Shown here: in pieces, positions 44,880 through 55,099 of the stretch
Position numbering within the stretch: the stretch's first letter is position 1
How the letters are laid out: every line of letters starts with the position of its first letter
Assembly (NCBI GenBank): GCA_009767595.1
Contig: VSDK01026241.1
Span: 118,611-182,610, forward strand
Direction of reading: 5' to 3'
From: Symbiodinium kawagutii
Taxonomy: Eukaryota > Sar > Dinophyceae > Suessiales > Symbiodiniaceae
DNA: 64,000 nucleotides
The notes under the pieces: generated by a model
Told to the model about the DNA's origin: nothing
Database searches by the model: none
Seen by the model: only the letters and a program-made list of their open reading frames with translations
Program-made: the position numbers and the translations under genes

Positions 44880-45072
44880 AGGATGACCTCCCACTACGGA
44901 CCAGCATGGTCCCCACCAACCCTTGATGGCAGGAACGACGCGGCGAAGTCACGCCTTGCTGGTTGCGGTGGCACACGCTGTTCTCATCGCCACCATGCGG
45001 CTTTTTGGAGTCGAAGGTCAAGGCTATCTGGCCAGCAACGTTCACCGCCTGAAGGCGACCACGATTGACCAC
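44880..45072. other. GC-rich exon-like island, strand unresolved
   Basis: A plus frame to a TGA at 45074 reads SHALLVAVAHAVLIATMRLF, which could be a membrane anchor. The minus frame of 140 codons (44650-45072) contains NVAGQIALTFDSKKPHGGDE. Both have plausible acceptors. Confidence 0.3.
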
Positions 45073-45433
45073 GGTTGATCATGGTTGATGATGGTTGATG
45101 ATGGGTGATGATTATTGATGGTTAATTTCGATTAATTAGAAACTATGGTTGATGACTATTGATGATTGTGGTGGATGATGATTGACCGGCTGGTGGTTGA
45201 TGGTTGATGCGGGGTCAATGATGGTTCAATATGGTTCAATGATACGAAAATGATGGATCAAGGAGGGTGGCAAACTGTAAGGGTTCACCGCAATGTCTTA
45301 GAAGGAAATTGATGGAGACCTCTGCAAGATGAACCTTGTCAATGATCCATGCAGGGTCTTTCTCATGGGAAGATCTTGGAAGCAACGAACCATGATTATA
45401 TAAACATCAGTTCATGCTGCAACCGAAATCGAA

Positions 45434-45441
45434 ACAACAAG

Positions 45442-45472
<31 letters not shown>

Positions 45473-45478
45473 GCAACA
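45434..45478. repeat. (AAC)n microsatellite
   Basis: About fourteen AAC triplets with AAG and AGC interruptions. Confidence 0.9.
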
Positions 45479-45590
45479 ATCATGGACTCTACAATTACTG
45501 GATGATGTTCTGGAAGCAGCAAACAAAACCTGGGAACTTATCGACTACATCAAATGCAAACCAGAAGGAAACTGAGAGGAATTTGGTGTT

Positions 45591-45870
45591 ACCGTAGCCA
45601 TTTTTGGATTTCAGCAATGGCAGTCTAGGCATTTTGCCCTGCTCCAGGTGTTTTTCCATCAGCGTATCGAGATTTCAGCCAAGGCTGGGACTTATCGAAG
45701 CGATCCCCTCCAAACGTCCCTTTCCGGGGGTCTATGTTCTGCTAAACAAACCTGGAAGTGGAAAATCACAGCCATTCGTAGTGGCTTTGTTAGAAAGCAT
45801 GATTTCTGGCTTCCAGGTTAGTTCACCAGAGCTAAACTTCACTGAAAGATCATCCTGGTCCTACACTTGA
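45591..45870 (+). pseudogene. Possible retroposed sequence led by a relict spliced leader
   Basis: ACCGTAGCCATTTTTGG at 45591-45607 matches the first 16-17 bases of the dinoflagellate spliced leader (ACCGTAGCCATTTTGG then CTCAAG) with one extra T; the last bases diverge (ATTTCAG). Immediately after it an 88-codon frame is open, containing LGLIEAIPSKRPFPGVYV and NKPGSGKS, close to but not a true P-loop. Leader-tagged genomic copies are known in dinoflagellates from mRNA re-integration. Match length is short, so chance is possible. Confidence 0.4.
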
Positions 45871-46082
45871 CAAAAATGCTAGTTATCACCCACATAACAA
45901 AAAACTACCAGCTTTTCAAATGCTTGACAACATTGTAAGTTAATTATATATCATACTGTATATGTACAAGTAGTACCGCACAAGGCGGTGGCGGAAGTTT
46001 CCAAGATAGGAGCACTATAGGAGTGTGCAGTTGTGGTTGCGACAATGTGACCATCGATCTGGCCACTTGACTGGCAGCCTAT

Positions 46083-46665
46083 CTGTCTAGCTATCTTTCT
46101 ATCAGTGGATCAGTTTTCTTTCTGTCTGTCTGACTGTCTCTCTATCTATCTATCTGATGATCTATTCGTTTATCTATCTGCCTCTGTACTTGTCTATCTA
46201 TCTACCTCACTATCTATCTCGTCATCTTTCTGTCTATGCATCCATCTATCGACCTGTCCATCTATCTATTTATCTATCTGCCTATCTAGCTATCTGTCTA
46301 TCTATCTACCGAATTATTTGTCTGATCATCTATGTGTCCATCTGTCCATCTTTCTGTCTATCTACCTGACTATCTATCTACTTTTCTATCTGACTCTCGT
46401 TTCGTCTGCCTATTTGTCTATCCATCGACCCATCTAGCCATCTGAATCTGGCTATCCAATTGCCTGTCTATTCCATCTATCTATTCTAGCTATTCTATCT
46501 ATCTATCTATCCATCTATCTATCCATCTATTCATCCATCGATGCATCTATGTATCTGACTATCCATCTAGCCACCCATCGATCTGACTATCGACTTGTCG
46601 ATCTATCTGGCTACCTCTTTGTCTAGCCATCTTTCGTCTATCTATTCATTTACCTTCCAAATGTG
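46083..46665. repeat. Degenerate (CTAT)n/(CTGT)n microsatellite, about 580 bp
   Basis: Imperfect tetranucleotide repeats (CTATCTAT, CTGTCTAT, CATCTATC) with scattered changes. The Ser/Leu/Tyr-rich frames across it are artefacts. Confidence 0.9.
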
Positions 46666-46669
46666 CTTC

Positions 46670-47620
46670 GATCATGAAGTGTTTTGCATCTAGGTGTTTG
46701 GCCACTTTTGATAATTGGACCTTGCAAAGGTGTTCCGATCATCAAGTGTTTTGCTACTTTTGACCTGCAAATGTGCTTGGCGCGCAAGCGTTGGGCACAT
46801 TTTGGCCACATAAATCACGAAAAGTGACGCGAAACGCAAGTGTTTTCCTACTTTTGTCTCCTGTGTTCAAAAAGTGTCAAAACGTGCTGTGTTTTGACAC
46901 ATTTGCTTCAAAATGTGCTTCTCGCCCTGGCCGCGTGCACTTTTTCGGACATGCAACTTTCAAAACTTGTTAAAAACCACGAGTTTTTGCGACTTCGGAC
47001 GTGAGAATGTGCTTCGCGCGCAGGCGGCGTGCCAATTTTCATGATCATATGACATCTCCGAAAAGTGGCCCGAAACGCTAGTAAAATTGCAGTTTTTATT
47101 TTGGTACAAGATTTTATCTTAAAAATTTGCTTCGCGCGCAGGCAGCGTGCCAGTTTTGAGAATCATGAGTCATCAAAAGTGCTCCGAACATGTAGTGTTT
47201 TTACGATTTTGACTTCCAAATGTGCTTCGCGCCTAGGTTTTTTTAACGATTTTGCAAGTTGCAACTTCCAAAAGTGCTCCGAACGTGACGTGTTTTTACG
47301 ATTTTGACTTCCAAATGTGCTTCGCGCCTAGGTTTTTTAACGATTTTTGCACACACCTTCCGGCACAGTGGTCCGCACCCGCCGCTTTAGCGAGGTACCC
47401 TTCTGGACCCTCCTGAGGCACAAAACCCTGCAAAACACAGCATTTCGCGACTTTCCTAACATTTTGGCGCGCTCGCATTCTCATCTTTCGCACATCTCAT
47501 CTTTCGCACATCTCATCTTTCACGCATCTCTTCTTTCACACATCTGCTCACGATCTGCCCTAGCTGAGTTGTCCATATTGTCGGAAGTTAGACTTCTAAA
47601 CTTCCTTCGATAAAAACCGC
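46670..47620. repeat. Symbiodinium-type AAATGTGCTTCGCGCGCAGG repeat array with tail
   Basis: Six or more diverged units carry AAATGTGCTTCGCGC, then GTGCC-TTTTG and AAAGTGCTCCGAACG. Translations give RNASVF, SKCASR and CFARRQRAS, and in the tail LLDPPEAQN and VHIVGS then TSKLPS. From memory, these phrases recur in predicted proteins of Symbiodiniaceae, where they mark a widespread repeat and not a true gene. The unit at 47280-47345 nearly duplicates 47180-47270. Confidence 0.7.
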
Positions 47621-47801
47621 CGACTGTCATCTCAGCTGTAAATGTACAGCCATTCGGCTGATAGAATATCCCTAGGTTCAACATTCGAACCATTTAGCGG
47701 AGCTGGTCCGATCGGGTATTCTACTCCAGCATGGTTTTAAATATAGTTTGTATATTCCATATTCTTCGTATTTCTTGTTGGTCTTCACCTGTTCTCAACC
47801 A

Positions 47802-48284
47802 TTAACCAATTCTCTCTTCACTTTTGTAGTGTTTTATGGCGGGTGCCAAGATCTTTGCCGATCTGTGCTCTTGGTCATGTCGGTGGCAGCAAGCTCTCTT
47901 GCCATCTCTTCCAACACCAAGAAAGTCTCCAGTGATGAGCTTTCCGCACGGCATGGGGTCCAGAGTTCTTCTGAGCTGCGACGCACTTGTTGCACCAACC
48001 CCTCCACCAGGCACCAGTGCCTTGCCCAATTGGTGAAAGGCGCAGTTCTGACCAAGGCCCGAAGATCTGCCCCAGATTGCTTGAAACCTATTTCTGTGGT
48101 CAGTTGTGGTCTCAACTGCTTCATTTCCGAACATCTTGGGGCATCTGGGCTGCCAAAGTTGCCCTATATCTTGGGCCAAGCCCAAAAACTCATCAATGTA
48201 GGCCGGCTGGAGTGCTATCGTCTGGGCATGGTCATGGTCCACGTGGCATGGATTCTTGATCTCTGGGTATTGCAGGGCGACCAT
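47802..48284 (-). CDS. Open region on both strands, unknown
   Basis: A minus frame of 160 codons contains HAQTIALQPAYIDEFLGLAQ. A second minus frame (47834-48124) reads LRALVRTAPFTNWARHWCLV then RRSSEELW and LEEMARELAATD, which looks helical. The plus strand has a 205-codon frame (47748-48365) over the same DNA. GC content is raised over 47820-48300. A gene or retroposed gene is likely, but strand and frame are not secure and no family is recognised. Confidence 0.35.
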   Translation of the reverse strand: MVALQYPEIKNPCHVDHDHAQTIALQPAYIDEFLGLAQDIGQLWQPRCPKMFGNEAVETTTDHRNRFQAIWGRSSGLGQNCAFHQLGKALVPGGGVGATSASQLRRTLDPMPCGKLITGDFLGVGRDGKRACCHRHDQEHRSAKILAPAIKHYKSEERIG

Positions 48285-48364
48285 CCATCCACAGCGAAGA
48301 AATCACACACAGAGCTGTTTTGGTGCCTGTCCTTCGCAACTATGATTGTTCATGGTTCACCCTA

Positions 48365-49140
48365 GCAATGTTATGAACAATACAGGTGTCAATCATTGAG
48401 CATTTGCCATGTCATGATCGGAAAGCATTGACAGTGATTGATTATGTTTACTATCCATCAATTCACATGGTTACATGCATCTGTTGATAAACATATTTCA
48501 ATATATATATATATAGAGTTGACAACCACTAGCCAGGATATACCATTGTGTTTATCACCAAATGATAAATCATTCAATGTTTATATACTTGTATAGATAT
48601 ACCTATCCTTGAATAGATAGAGTTTACTCTAAAAAAATCCTGTATGTTCATTGTTTCGAGCAGTTACCTATGTGGAGTAGTTCAAAACACACATTGTCCA
48701 CTCCAGGATGTTTGTAATGGCCAACCGCCATTAAAAAAACAATAATTGCTATAATCTCACTAAATGAGTATAATTTATGATTCATGCTAGATTAGGAACA
48801 ATCAAAATAGGTCAACCATCCCCATAGTTGCTTATGATTGTATATAGTGAACTGTCAGATTTCATCGATGAATTGCATTCTATCTGTGCTCCAGTAATAT
48901 AAACAATTTTCTACTTATCTGTGCATATTTAGTGATTTTACGTCATTTTCTGACAATATGTAAGTTCATTTGTCATTAAAACCTATTAACCTATTCTTGA
49001 CCACGATAGACCATATCTATCCCTACAAATTCCAGATCTATGCATATGGTTCTATGTACAGTTGACCTATGATTAACCGCCAAACATACCAACAACCATT
49101 CATATGGTTATATGTGTATGATTGTAAATATGTATATATA
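48365..49140. other. AT-rich DNA, no supported gene
   Basis: Contains TATATA runs at 48500-48515 and 49133-49146. Nothing else seen. Confidence 0.45.
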
Positions 49141-49182
49141 TATATTTAAATCCATATCCAGTTATTAGAACTGCAAATGTAA

Positions 49183-49313
49183 TCACTGTGAAGCATCTGA
49201 ACCTTCGCGCTGCACCTTGGGATCCTCCGGGCCGGTCACCACGTGTCGGATCAACGTGCTGTTGCTGGGGATCCAGGTTTCAACAACCTCGGATGGGTCG
49301 AGGATCAAGTGAT
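49183..49313 (-). CDS. Probable terminal exon, unknown protein
   Basis: After a TCAACAG acceptor, the only fully open minus frame reads HLILDPSEVVETWIPSNSTL, then IRHVVTGPEDPKVQREGSDA and S-Q before a TGA stop at 49183-49185. Codons are purine-first biased (about 26 of 42), and the acidic and amide residues are typical of a real C-terminus. No family is recognised. An internal GAAG|GTTCAG donor is an alternative end. Confidence 0.55.
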
Positions 49314-50102
49314 CTGTTGATCTTTTATGGTTAGTTAAATAGTATCTTAACTTGACCGTTTTCAGCGGTAAAGTGAAACGGTTGATGTTGGGATCATCAT
49401 TGATGGTTGAAATGATGCTTTGTGTGTAGAACAAATAATATTGGATGACTTGGAGGTACCTCTATATTGAGAAAACATCAAATCATCTCAACTGAACCGT
49501 GATCAGTAAGTTGGGAAACGGTTGTTAGGTTGGGATTGATGGCTGAAAGCAGCTTCACAGTAATCTGCCAATGTGGGCATATAGAGGCTTGTAAAGTTTC
49601 ATGTCAATAATGGTTCATCAGTCTTCATCATGGTCAAGAATGATTCATGAGGGTTTCCAATGGTTGTTGCAAATGCTTCTTCAGGGTTCATGATTCTTAA
49701 CGCCAGTTTATTCCACTTTGCGACAGGTTCATAGTGCTTGAGATGGTGCTGCCAGGTCAAGATTTCAGTGGATTCATAGGCTTCACTGGTTGTTGTTCAC
49801 AGCCCCCATTTTCTATACAGGGTGGGAACCCCCGCAGTTATCTATACAACTATAGTTCAATGGTTTTCCAACCAACTTATACCGTTTGGGGCCCCACCGT
49901 GTAGCCAGCTCAATCTAGTCTCAACAATCATTCACAGTCTCACTGTCATTGGTTAGGCCTCCCACCGGCCATGAACCTTAGGGAAAAGCTATGGTGTATT
50001 GTTTCGGCAGCGAGTTCATGGTCGATCAGGCTTGAGGGTGACCAGTGGGTTCAGTTGCAAGGGATTTCATGTACCAAATAAATCCCTACCCTTCCAGTTA
50101 AC

Positions 50103-50146
50103 ATAGTAGGTAACCAGGGAACTCCAAGTAGGGATGTTTACCTAAT
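50103..50146. repeat. Family D dispersed repeat, copy 2
   Basis: ATAGTAGGTAACCAGGGAAC then TCCAAGTAGGGATGTTTACC; compare 40513-40556. A fragment TAGTAGGTAACTAATCCCAG is at 12303. Confidence 0.5.
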
Positions 50147-51000
50147 TATAATAGAGGTACGGAGTAGTATCGCAGCTCGCAGAAGCGGTCAGCTGAATTC
50201 TTGACACTGAATATGGCAATCACAACAGGTTTGATTTCTCCATGGTCGTGTTCAGATGGTCGTCCAAGTAGAAAAACGGAAAACACTTCTGGCACAGGTT
50301 TGTAAAGTTGCTACATTGTTTTGATTCAGTATACTTTAGTAGTCAACTCTTGTAAACTTCGGCCAACTCTTATAAACAACTCGACTAGCACTGGTTTACT
50401 TCAGAAAGTTGTTGAGTTTCACCGAGTTTGGTGAACGTTCCAGGGTCATTAGCCCAAAAGTTGAGATTGAGATCCGTCATAATCAACCACCCCAGTATTT
50501 GTGTCCGAAAAGCTACGATTTGCGGGCAAAACATTTCTATTTCAAAAATACTTGATCATTCTGAACCAGTCTCAGCAATCAAAAACCAACACAAACTGTC
50601 ACCCTCATTGTTGTAAGCACGTCTTTTCATACTGCAATTTCAAAACCAAACAAAATGTGTGGAAACCACCCATCCGCATTTTTGCTGGCAGGAGACGCAC
50701 AAATCCGTCCACTCGTTGCCTGAAAGGTGGCACAACGTCATGTTTCTATGGATGGGGTCCCAGGGCCCCAAACTAAAACTGGTTGCGGCATGTTGCGGCC
50801 ACAAACGGCGGTATGTCTCAACCTGTCGGGTGCACACCATCTATAAACAAACCCAGTCAAATATGCTGATGACTGATAGGCAAGCATCGGTCATCGATTA
50901 TCTGTGATGTGCATATCAAGAATCAACTTACGCATCTCTAACCAAAGAGTGTTGGTGATTTAGGATGTTTCTGGATTTCATCGTGGAAGTGCAAAAATGT

Positions 51001-51195
51001 TTACCATGGAAAGCTCTGCTTGTTCATGAACATGGTAATGGTGAGTAACAGCCAACCAACAAACGGGAGGACACAAACGGCAAAAGCAAAGATCAAGGTG
51101 CACAAATAATACTGGCTCAAGATCCACCCAAAGAACATTGATGTGAATACCAGCAATCCGAAGGTACCCCTATGCATATACCCAAATGCAAGCAC
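51001..51195 (-). CDS. Membrane-protein-like C-terminal frame, unknown
   Basis: The minus frame holds two hydrophobic segments: FGLLVFTSMFFGWIL then QYYLCTLIFAFAVCVLPFVG with WLLLTITMF, ending MNKQSFPW and TAA. This could be the last exon of a polytopic membrane protein. The region is AT-rich, and antisense hydrophobic frames can arise by chance. No family is recognised. Confidence 0.35.
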   Translation of the reverse strand: MLAFGYMHRGTFGLLVFTSMFFGWILSQYYLCTLIFAFAVCVLPFVGWLLLTITMFMNKQSFPW

Positions 51196-51512
51196 GGATC
51201 AGTGTACCCAGTGAGTGTAGGTGGATCATCCCGGATCTGTGTAGACAGGGTGGACTCAGCAGCCAACAAAATGGTCGTGGGTGGAAAGGGTGGTGTCCTT
51301 CCCCCACCAAGCATGGTTCGGACTCTTGATTATGGCTAGAAACCATCGTCAAACATAGCTGACAATGGTTGTCTAGGGGGGAACGCTCTCCTCAACGTAC
51401 AATAAGAAAATCATGACGGCTAGCAAAAGAACTCGTCACTTCTAAGGCTCGGATCATCATCATTCCTGCACATCAGCTCCCTAATGTTCAAGGCAGAATA
51501 ATCTTCGTTAAG

Positions 51513-51845
51513 ATGTTCGCAACTATATCGACTCGTCCTCGTTGCAACACGCATTTTGGAAACATCATTCGTGATGCACAGGCTCAACCCTATCCAGAAA
51601 CAAAGGCCAGGCAACTGCCGCGTTTGCCAACTCCAATCCCAAACCAATCCCAAGACCCAGCTGTGTTCTTCAACAGCATCTCACAACGAGAAGATTTAAC
51701 GACAACAGGATGTCCCTTGTCTCAGGATGCTATCTCAATGATCCCCCTCACCATAGGACAGTGGGGAAAGATTTGCAATTCCAACAACTCCAGCATTGCA
51801 CCCCTCTCCCATGATCACTCTCTAGTTGGCGGTTTCTCAAAATAG
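51513..51845 (+). CDS. 110-codon open frame, unknown
   Basis: The Pro/Ser/Gln-rich product contains PNQSQDPAVFFNSISQREDL. The last codons run into a family B element, so the stop is supplied by the repeat. The minus strand has a competing 77-codon frame (51420-51653) with CEHLNEDYSALNIRELMCRN. No family is recognised. Confidence 0.25.
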   Translation: MFATISTRPRCNTHFGNIIRDAQAQPYPETKARQLPRLPTPIPNQSQDPAVFFNSISQREDLTTTGCPLSQDAISMIPLTIGQWGKICNSNNSSIAPLSHDHSLVGGFSK

Positions 51846-51940
51846 GGGTACCCCAAAAATGGTTGGTTTATGACTATAACTATAACAGATTACTATTGGA
51901 TGATTTAGTGGTACCCTAATCTTGAGAAACAGCCAGTGGT
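51825..51940. mobile_element. MITE-like family B, well-preserved copy
   Basis: GGCGGTTTCTCAAAATAGGG plus GTACCCC at the left and GTGGTACCCTAATCTTGAGA plus AACAGCC at the right. The interior TTATGACTATAAC is specific to this copy. It ends about 90 bp from the Cys-rich exon at 52027. Confidence 0.7.
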
Positions 51941-52026
51941 GAATTGCCTTGCCACCAGACTTGTGAGCCACCATAGCTAGTCCAACCATTTTTTTCTGCT
52001 TGGAGGTTTGTACACCATGACATGAA

Positions 52027-52209
52027 CTACTGCAGTTGGCAAACGGCACCATTTTGGTGGTGCCCTTCCCAAAAGCAGATCTCCCCTCCCACGTCGGGAG
52101 CGAAGCTGCCTGTAGGGATACCCTCGACCAAGACACATTGCATGCACACTGGACAGAGGTTACAACATAAAGCGCATCGGTTGTCCGCGAGCGCAGGGCC
52201 CCCCGGTGC
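52027..52209 (-). CDS. Probable terminal exon of a Cys-rich secreted or surface protein
   Basis: After a CTCCCGCAG acceptor, 60 codons run to a TAG stop, with about 40% G at codon position 1, the highest of the frames here. The frame contains NRCALCCNLCPVCMQCVLVE and GEICFWEGHHQNGAVC: nine cysteines in paired spacing, as in extracellular disulphide-rich repeats. Just upstream, another open stretch (52215-52275) reads CGRDQLHRSQSFAKCADGE and may be the previous exon; the intervening 26 bases would be an unusually short intron. A competing frame is open, with 31% G. Confidence 0.5.
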   Translation of the reverse strand, partial: APGGPALADNRCALCCNLCPVCMQCVLVEGIPTGSFAPDVGGEICFWEGHHQNGAVCQLQ

Positions 52210-53197
52210 CTGCGGGAGTTTCTAAACCCGACCACTTCTCCATCTGCACATTTTGCAAAGGACTGACTCCTGTGGAGCTGGTCGCGTCCGCACTTGTGAT
52301 TTTATCAATCGAGGATTGGTTGTGATGATTTCCTTCTCCAGGATACCCAAAGTAGATTGTTCTCCAAGATGATTTCATACTAAAACGTGTCACCAATTTT
52401 GTTAATCATCCAGGATTGCCAAAGTAACTAAAACGGGGGATTAATAGTGGTGGTGGACCCCCAAAATCATACAGTAGTTTCCTCCTTAACTGTGATGCGG
52501 TGATCAATTTTTTGCACGGTTCAAGATGGTTCAGCAAGTCCAGTTGGTGCAAGATAGATTGCACAACAGGATGTGTGTCGATTTCAACTCTTTATTCTAC
52601 CTCGTACCGATCCGTTTGTTTGAAATCGATGCGTTGAAACTGCAACCAAAGGACCGAACAGAATATCCAGCAATTAAATAAACATCTGTGAAATAGTAAT
52701 CCAATCCGTAGGTCGGCTCTGAATTTGACTACCAAGAACAAGGATATCTGCGCATATCTGCACTTAAGAATGCTTTCTATCCGTAGATAATGGTGATCAT
52801 CAATATTGACTGATGGCTGACAACGGTCAACATCCACAGCAAAGCTATGAAGAACAACAGCTGCCATCTGGTCCAACTCGTCGACTTTTATTGTGTCTTA
52901 AGAGTATTGCACCTCTGGCAGTGTGAACAACATTTTACAGAACTTTCTGCTGGCTGACCGACTTAGTAACAAGAATAGCAAATAGGTAAATGATCATCAA
53001 GAGTACAAATGAGCGATGGAACCACTAAGTTGTTATTACTATGGACCTCTACAATGATTGACAGGAGAGAGAATGATTGTCGAGTTATTGCAAAATTGGT
53101 AACACATCAATTAAGCTATGGCGATAGTCCTGTAGGTCCTCTAAATCAACAAATTAAAACACCCAAATCCATCATGAACACACTTACCCCATCTTAC

Positions 53198-53309
53198 CCC
53201 CATGATGTTTATCATGCTTATCATCCTTCGCCACCATGATCGCCATGTCATGTGCTTGGGTCGTCCCGGGCACCGTGGAAAACAAGCGCGACACGGTAGC
53301 GGCACTCTC
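53198..53309 (-). CDS. Exon-like island, unknown
   Basis: Between an ACCACAG acceptor (or GAGCAG at 53323) and a strong G|GTAAGA donor, the minus frame reads ESAATVSRLFSTVPGTTQAH then DMAIMVAKDDKHDKHH. The His/Asp/Lys-rich end could bind metal. The plus frame is open too but lacks an acceptor. Confidence 0.45.
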
Positions 53310-53454
53310 CTGTGGTTGGCCACTGCTCCCAGGCCTAGGGTGTCCGGCTGAATGATGGTACCAACGTGTAAATCTACATGGCTATGGGTTATACGGGTTA
53401 TATAACTAGCAGGTTTTATGCTTAGTAATAGGGGATAACAACTAGCAACTATAG

Positions 53455-53645
53455 CAGTTAATGGTCAAGCAGTTAACCAACAATAACTAGCTCATTAATG
53501 GTTAATACCAGGGTATAATCAACAATAATGGGGAGTATACTACTAGTTATATGGCGAGCTGGGTCAAGCACTTAACCAACCAATAACTAGCTGGTTAGTG
53601 GGTAATAATAAGGGATGATGACTGGCAACTATTGGGGATACCCCA
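53455..53645. repeat. Tandem pair of about 111-bp units
   Basis: GGTCAAGCAGTTAACCAACA at 53463 and GGGTCAAGCACTTAACCAAC at 53565 start two diverged copies that share CAATAACTAGCT and TTAATGGTTAAT/TTAGTGGGTAAT. Confidence 0.6.
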
Positions 53646-53775
53646 GCTACATGGCTATGTGTCAATATTAACCAACAATAATAAGGCATATTAACCAACA
53701 ATTTCATAGTGGAAAAACAATGGTTCATCATGGGGAACCAGGGGTACAGGGTGAACTGACCCACTGCCAAATCGT

Positions 53776-53872
53776 ATATGGTGGTTTCTCAAAAATGGTG
53801 GCCTTAGTACTGTAGATTATTAGTAAAGGATGATTTGGGGGTACCCCTATCTTGAGAAACACCCATATGTAC
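53776..53872. mobile_element. MITE-like family B copy
   Basis: TGGTGGTTTCTCAAAAATGG at the left and GGGTACCCCTATCTTGAGAA plus ACACCC at the right; a short interior. Confidence 0.65.
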
Positions 53873-54584
53873 ATGTGTTAATGATAATGAACCTGGATTG
53901 GTAATGAAGCTGTTAGTGGTTGAGGTTCGGTGCTGATGAAGAGTGATGGTAGATCACGGTTGGCTGTGATTGATGATGGTCGGATATGCTGCTTGATTGA
54001 TGTCCAAAAATGGCGGATGGTCGTCGATGATCGTCGATGATGGTGGACGATGGTGGATGATGGTGAGCTGCAGTTCAAACAAGATGCTTGAGCCTGTTGG
54101 TTCTGGCTGCTGATGATAAACACTAGCTCATGCTGGTGAATGAGAAGTAAGGTTTCTAGATGCTGTTGATAATGATCCATGATGCTTGGTGATGCTTGCT
54201 TGTAGTGACCCGCAGTGAAAAACCGGAATAATGATGCTTCGTAGTGGTTCATGATGGTTTCCTGAAGGATGAATCTCAATAGTTGCTGGGTATATGGTAT
54301 GCAGCGCATATCAAATATATTACTAGGATACATGGGTAAAACCCGGGTCCCCTAGTGAACATCCAATACATGATCAGAATAGTCCCATTGACCTATGTAT
54401 GTGTAAGACATAAGATGACATAAGATACGTACTGTATTCGTCAATGTATGAAACACCTGGGTGTCAAGCAAAAGAAATGGAACTGGGCACGGAGCGAAGC
54501 CAAATCATACGTCAGCCAACCAGTCAGAATTACTTCCATCTATTCCAGTAAGACTGCATGAGATTAATCATCATGAGATTATCA

Positions 54585-54675
54585 TATGGGTGATTCTCAA
54601 AATAGGGAACCGCAAAATGAGATGGTCAATAAAGATGAATTCGGGGTACCCCTATTTTGAGAACCGCCATCTTAG
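54585..54675. mobile_element. MITE-like family B, short copy
   Basis: GGGTGATTCTCAAAATAGGG and GGGGTACCCCTATTTTGAGA are near-perfect inverted ends enclosing only about 45 bp. Confidence 0.7.
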
Positions 54676-55099
54676 AGATTGAGAATCCTACTGCGATAGT
54701 CTCCTTATGTGATCCCTTGGTTACATTCTTGATCATCCTACTGATAATGTAAGCGCACTGCAGCTTGATCGTGGGGAAACCAAACCTGCTATGCAGAAAC
54801 TTTCAGGCTTTAAGGTGCCACCATTTGCGCTGCCTCACTCAACACATTCTCAGCGTTAACCTCTACTTGTAATGACACCTTGTATCCAGTAGTGGTCATT
54901 CATTTCTAAGCAATTTCGTGCTTTCAGCTGACAGTGATCATCTGGATCTGCAATGGATTCTTCCAAAATGGGTATATCATTTCATAAGCACAGCCAAGCA
55001 GAATCAGCAGGACCAACCCAAATATATACAGTAACTACTCTGGTATCTCGGGTCAAAACTAAGATAACTACCATCTATGTGACACAGAACTTGCTTGTT

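Noticed and set aside
45604-45870. P-loop NTPase from NKPGSGKS
   Set aside because: The required first Gly of G-x4-G-K-S is Asn, and no other NTPase motif is present.
46105-46437. 110-codon Ser/Leu/Tyr-rich frame
   Set aside because: It is the translation of the degenerate CTAT repeat.
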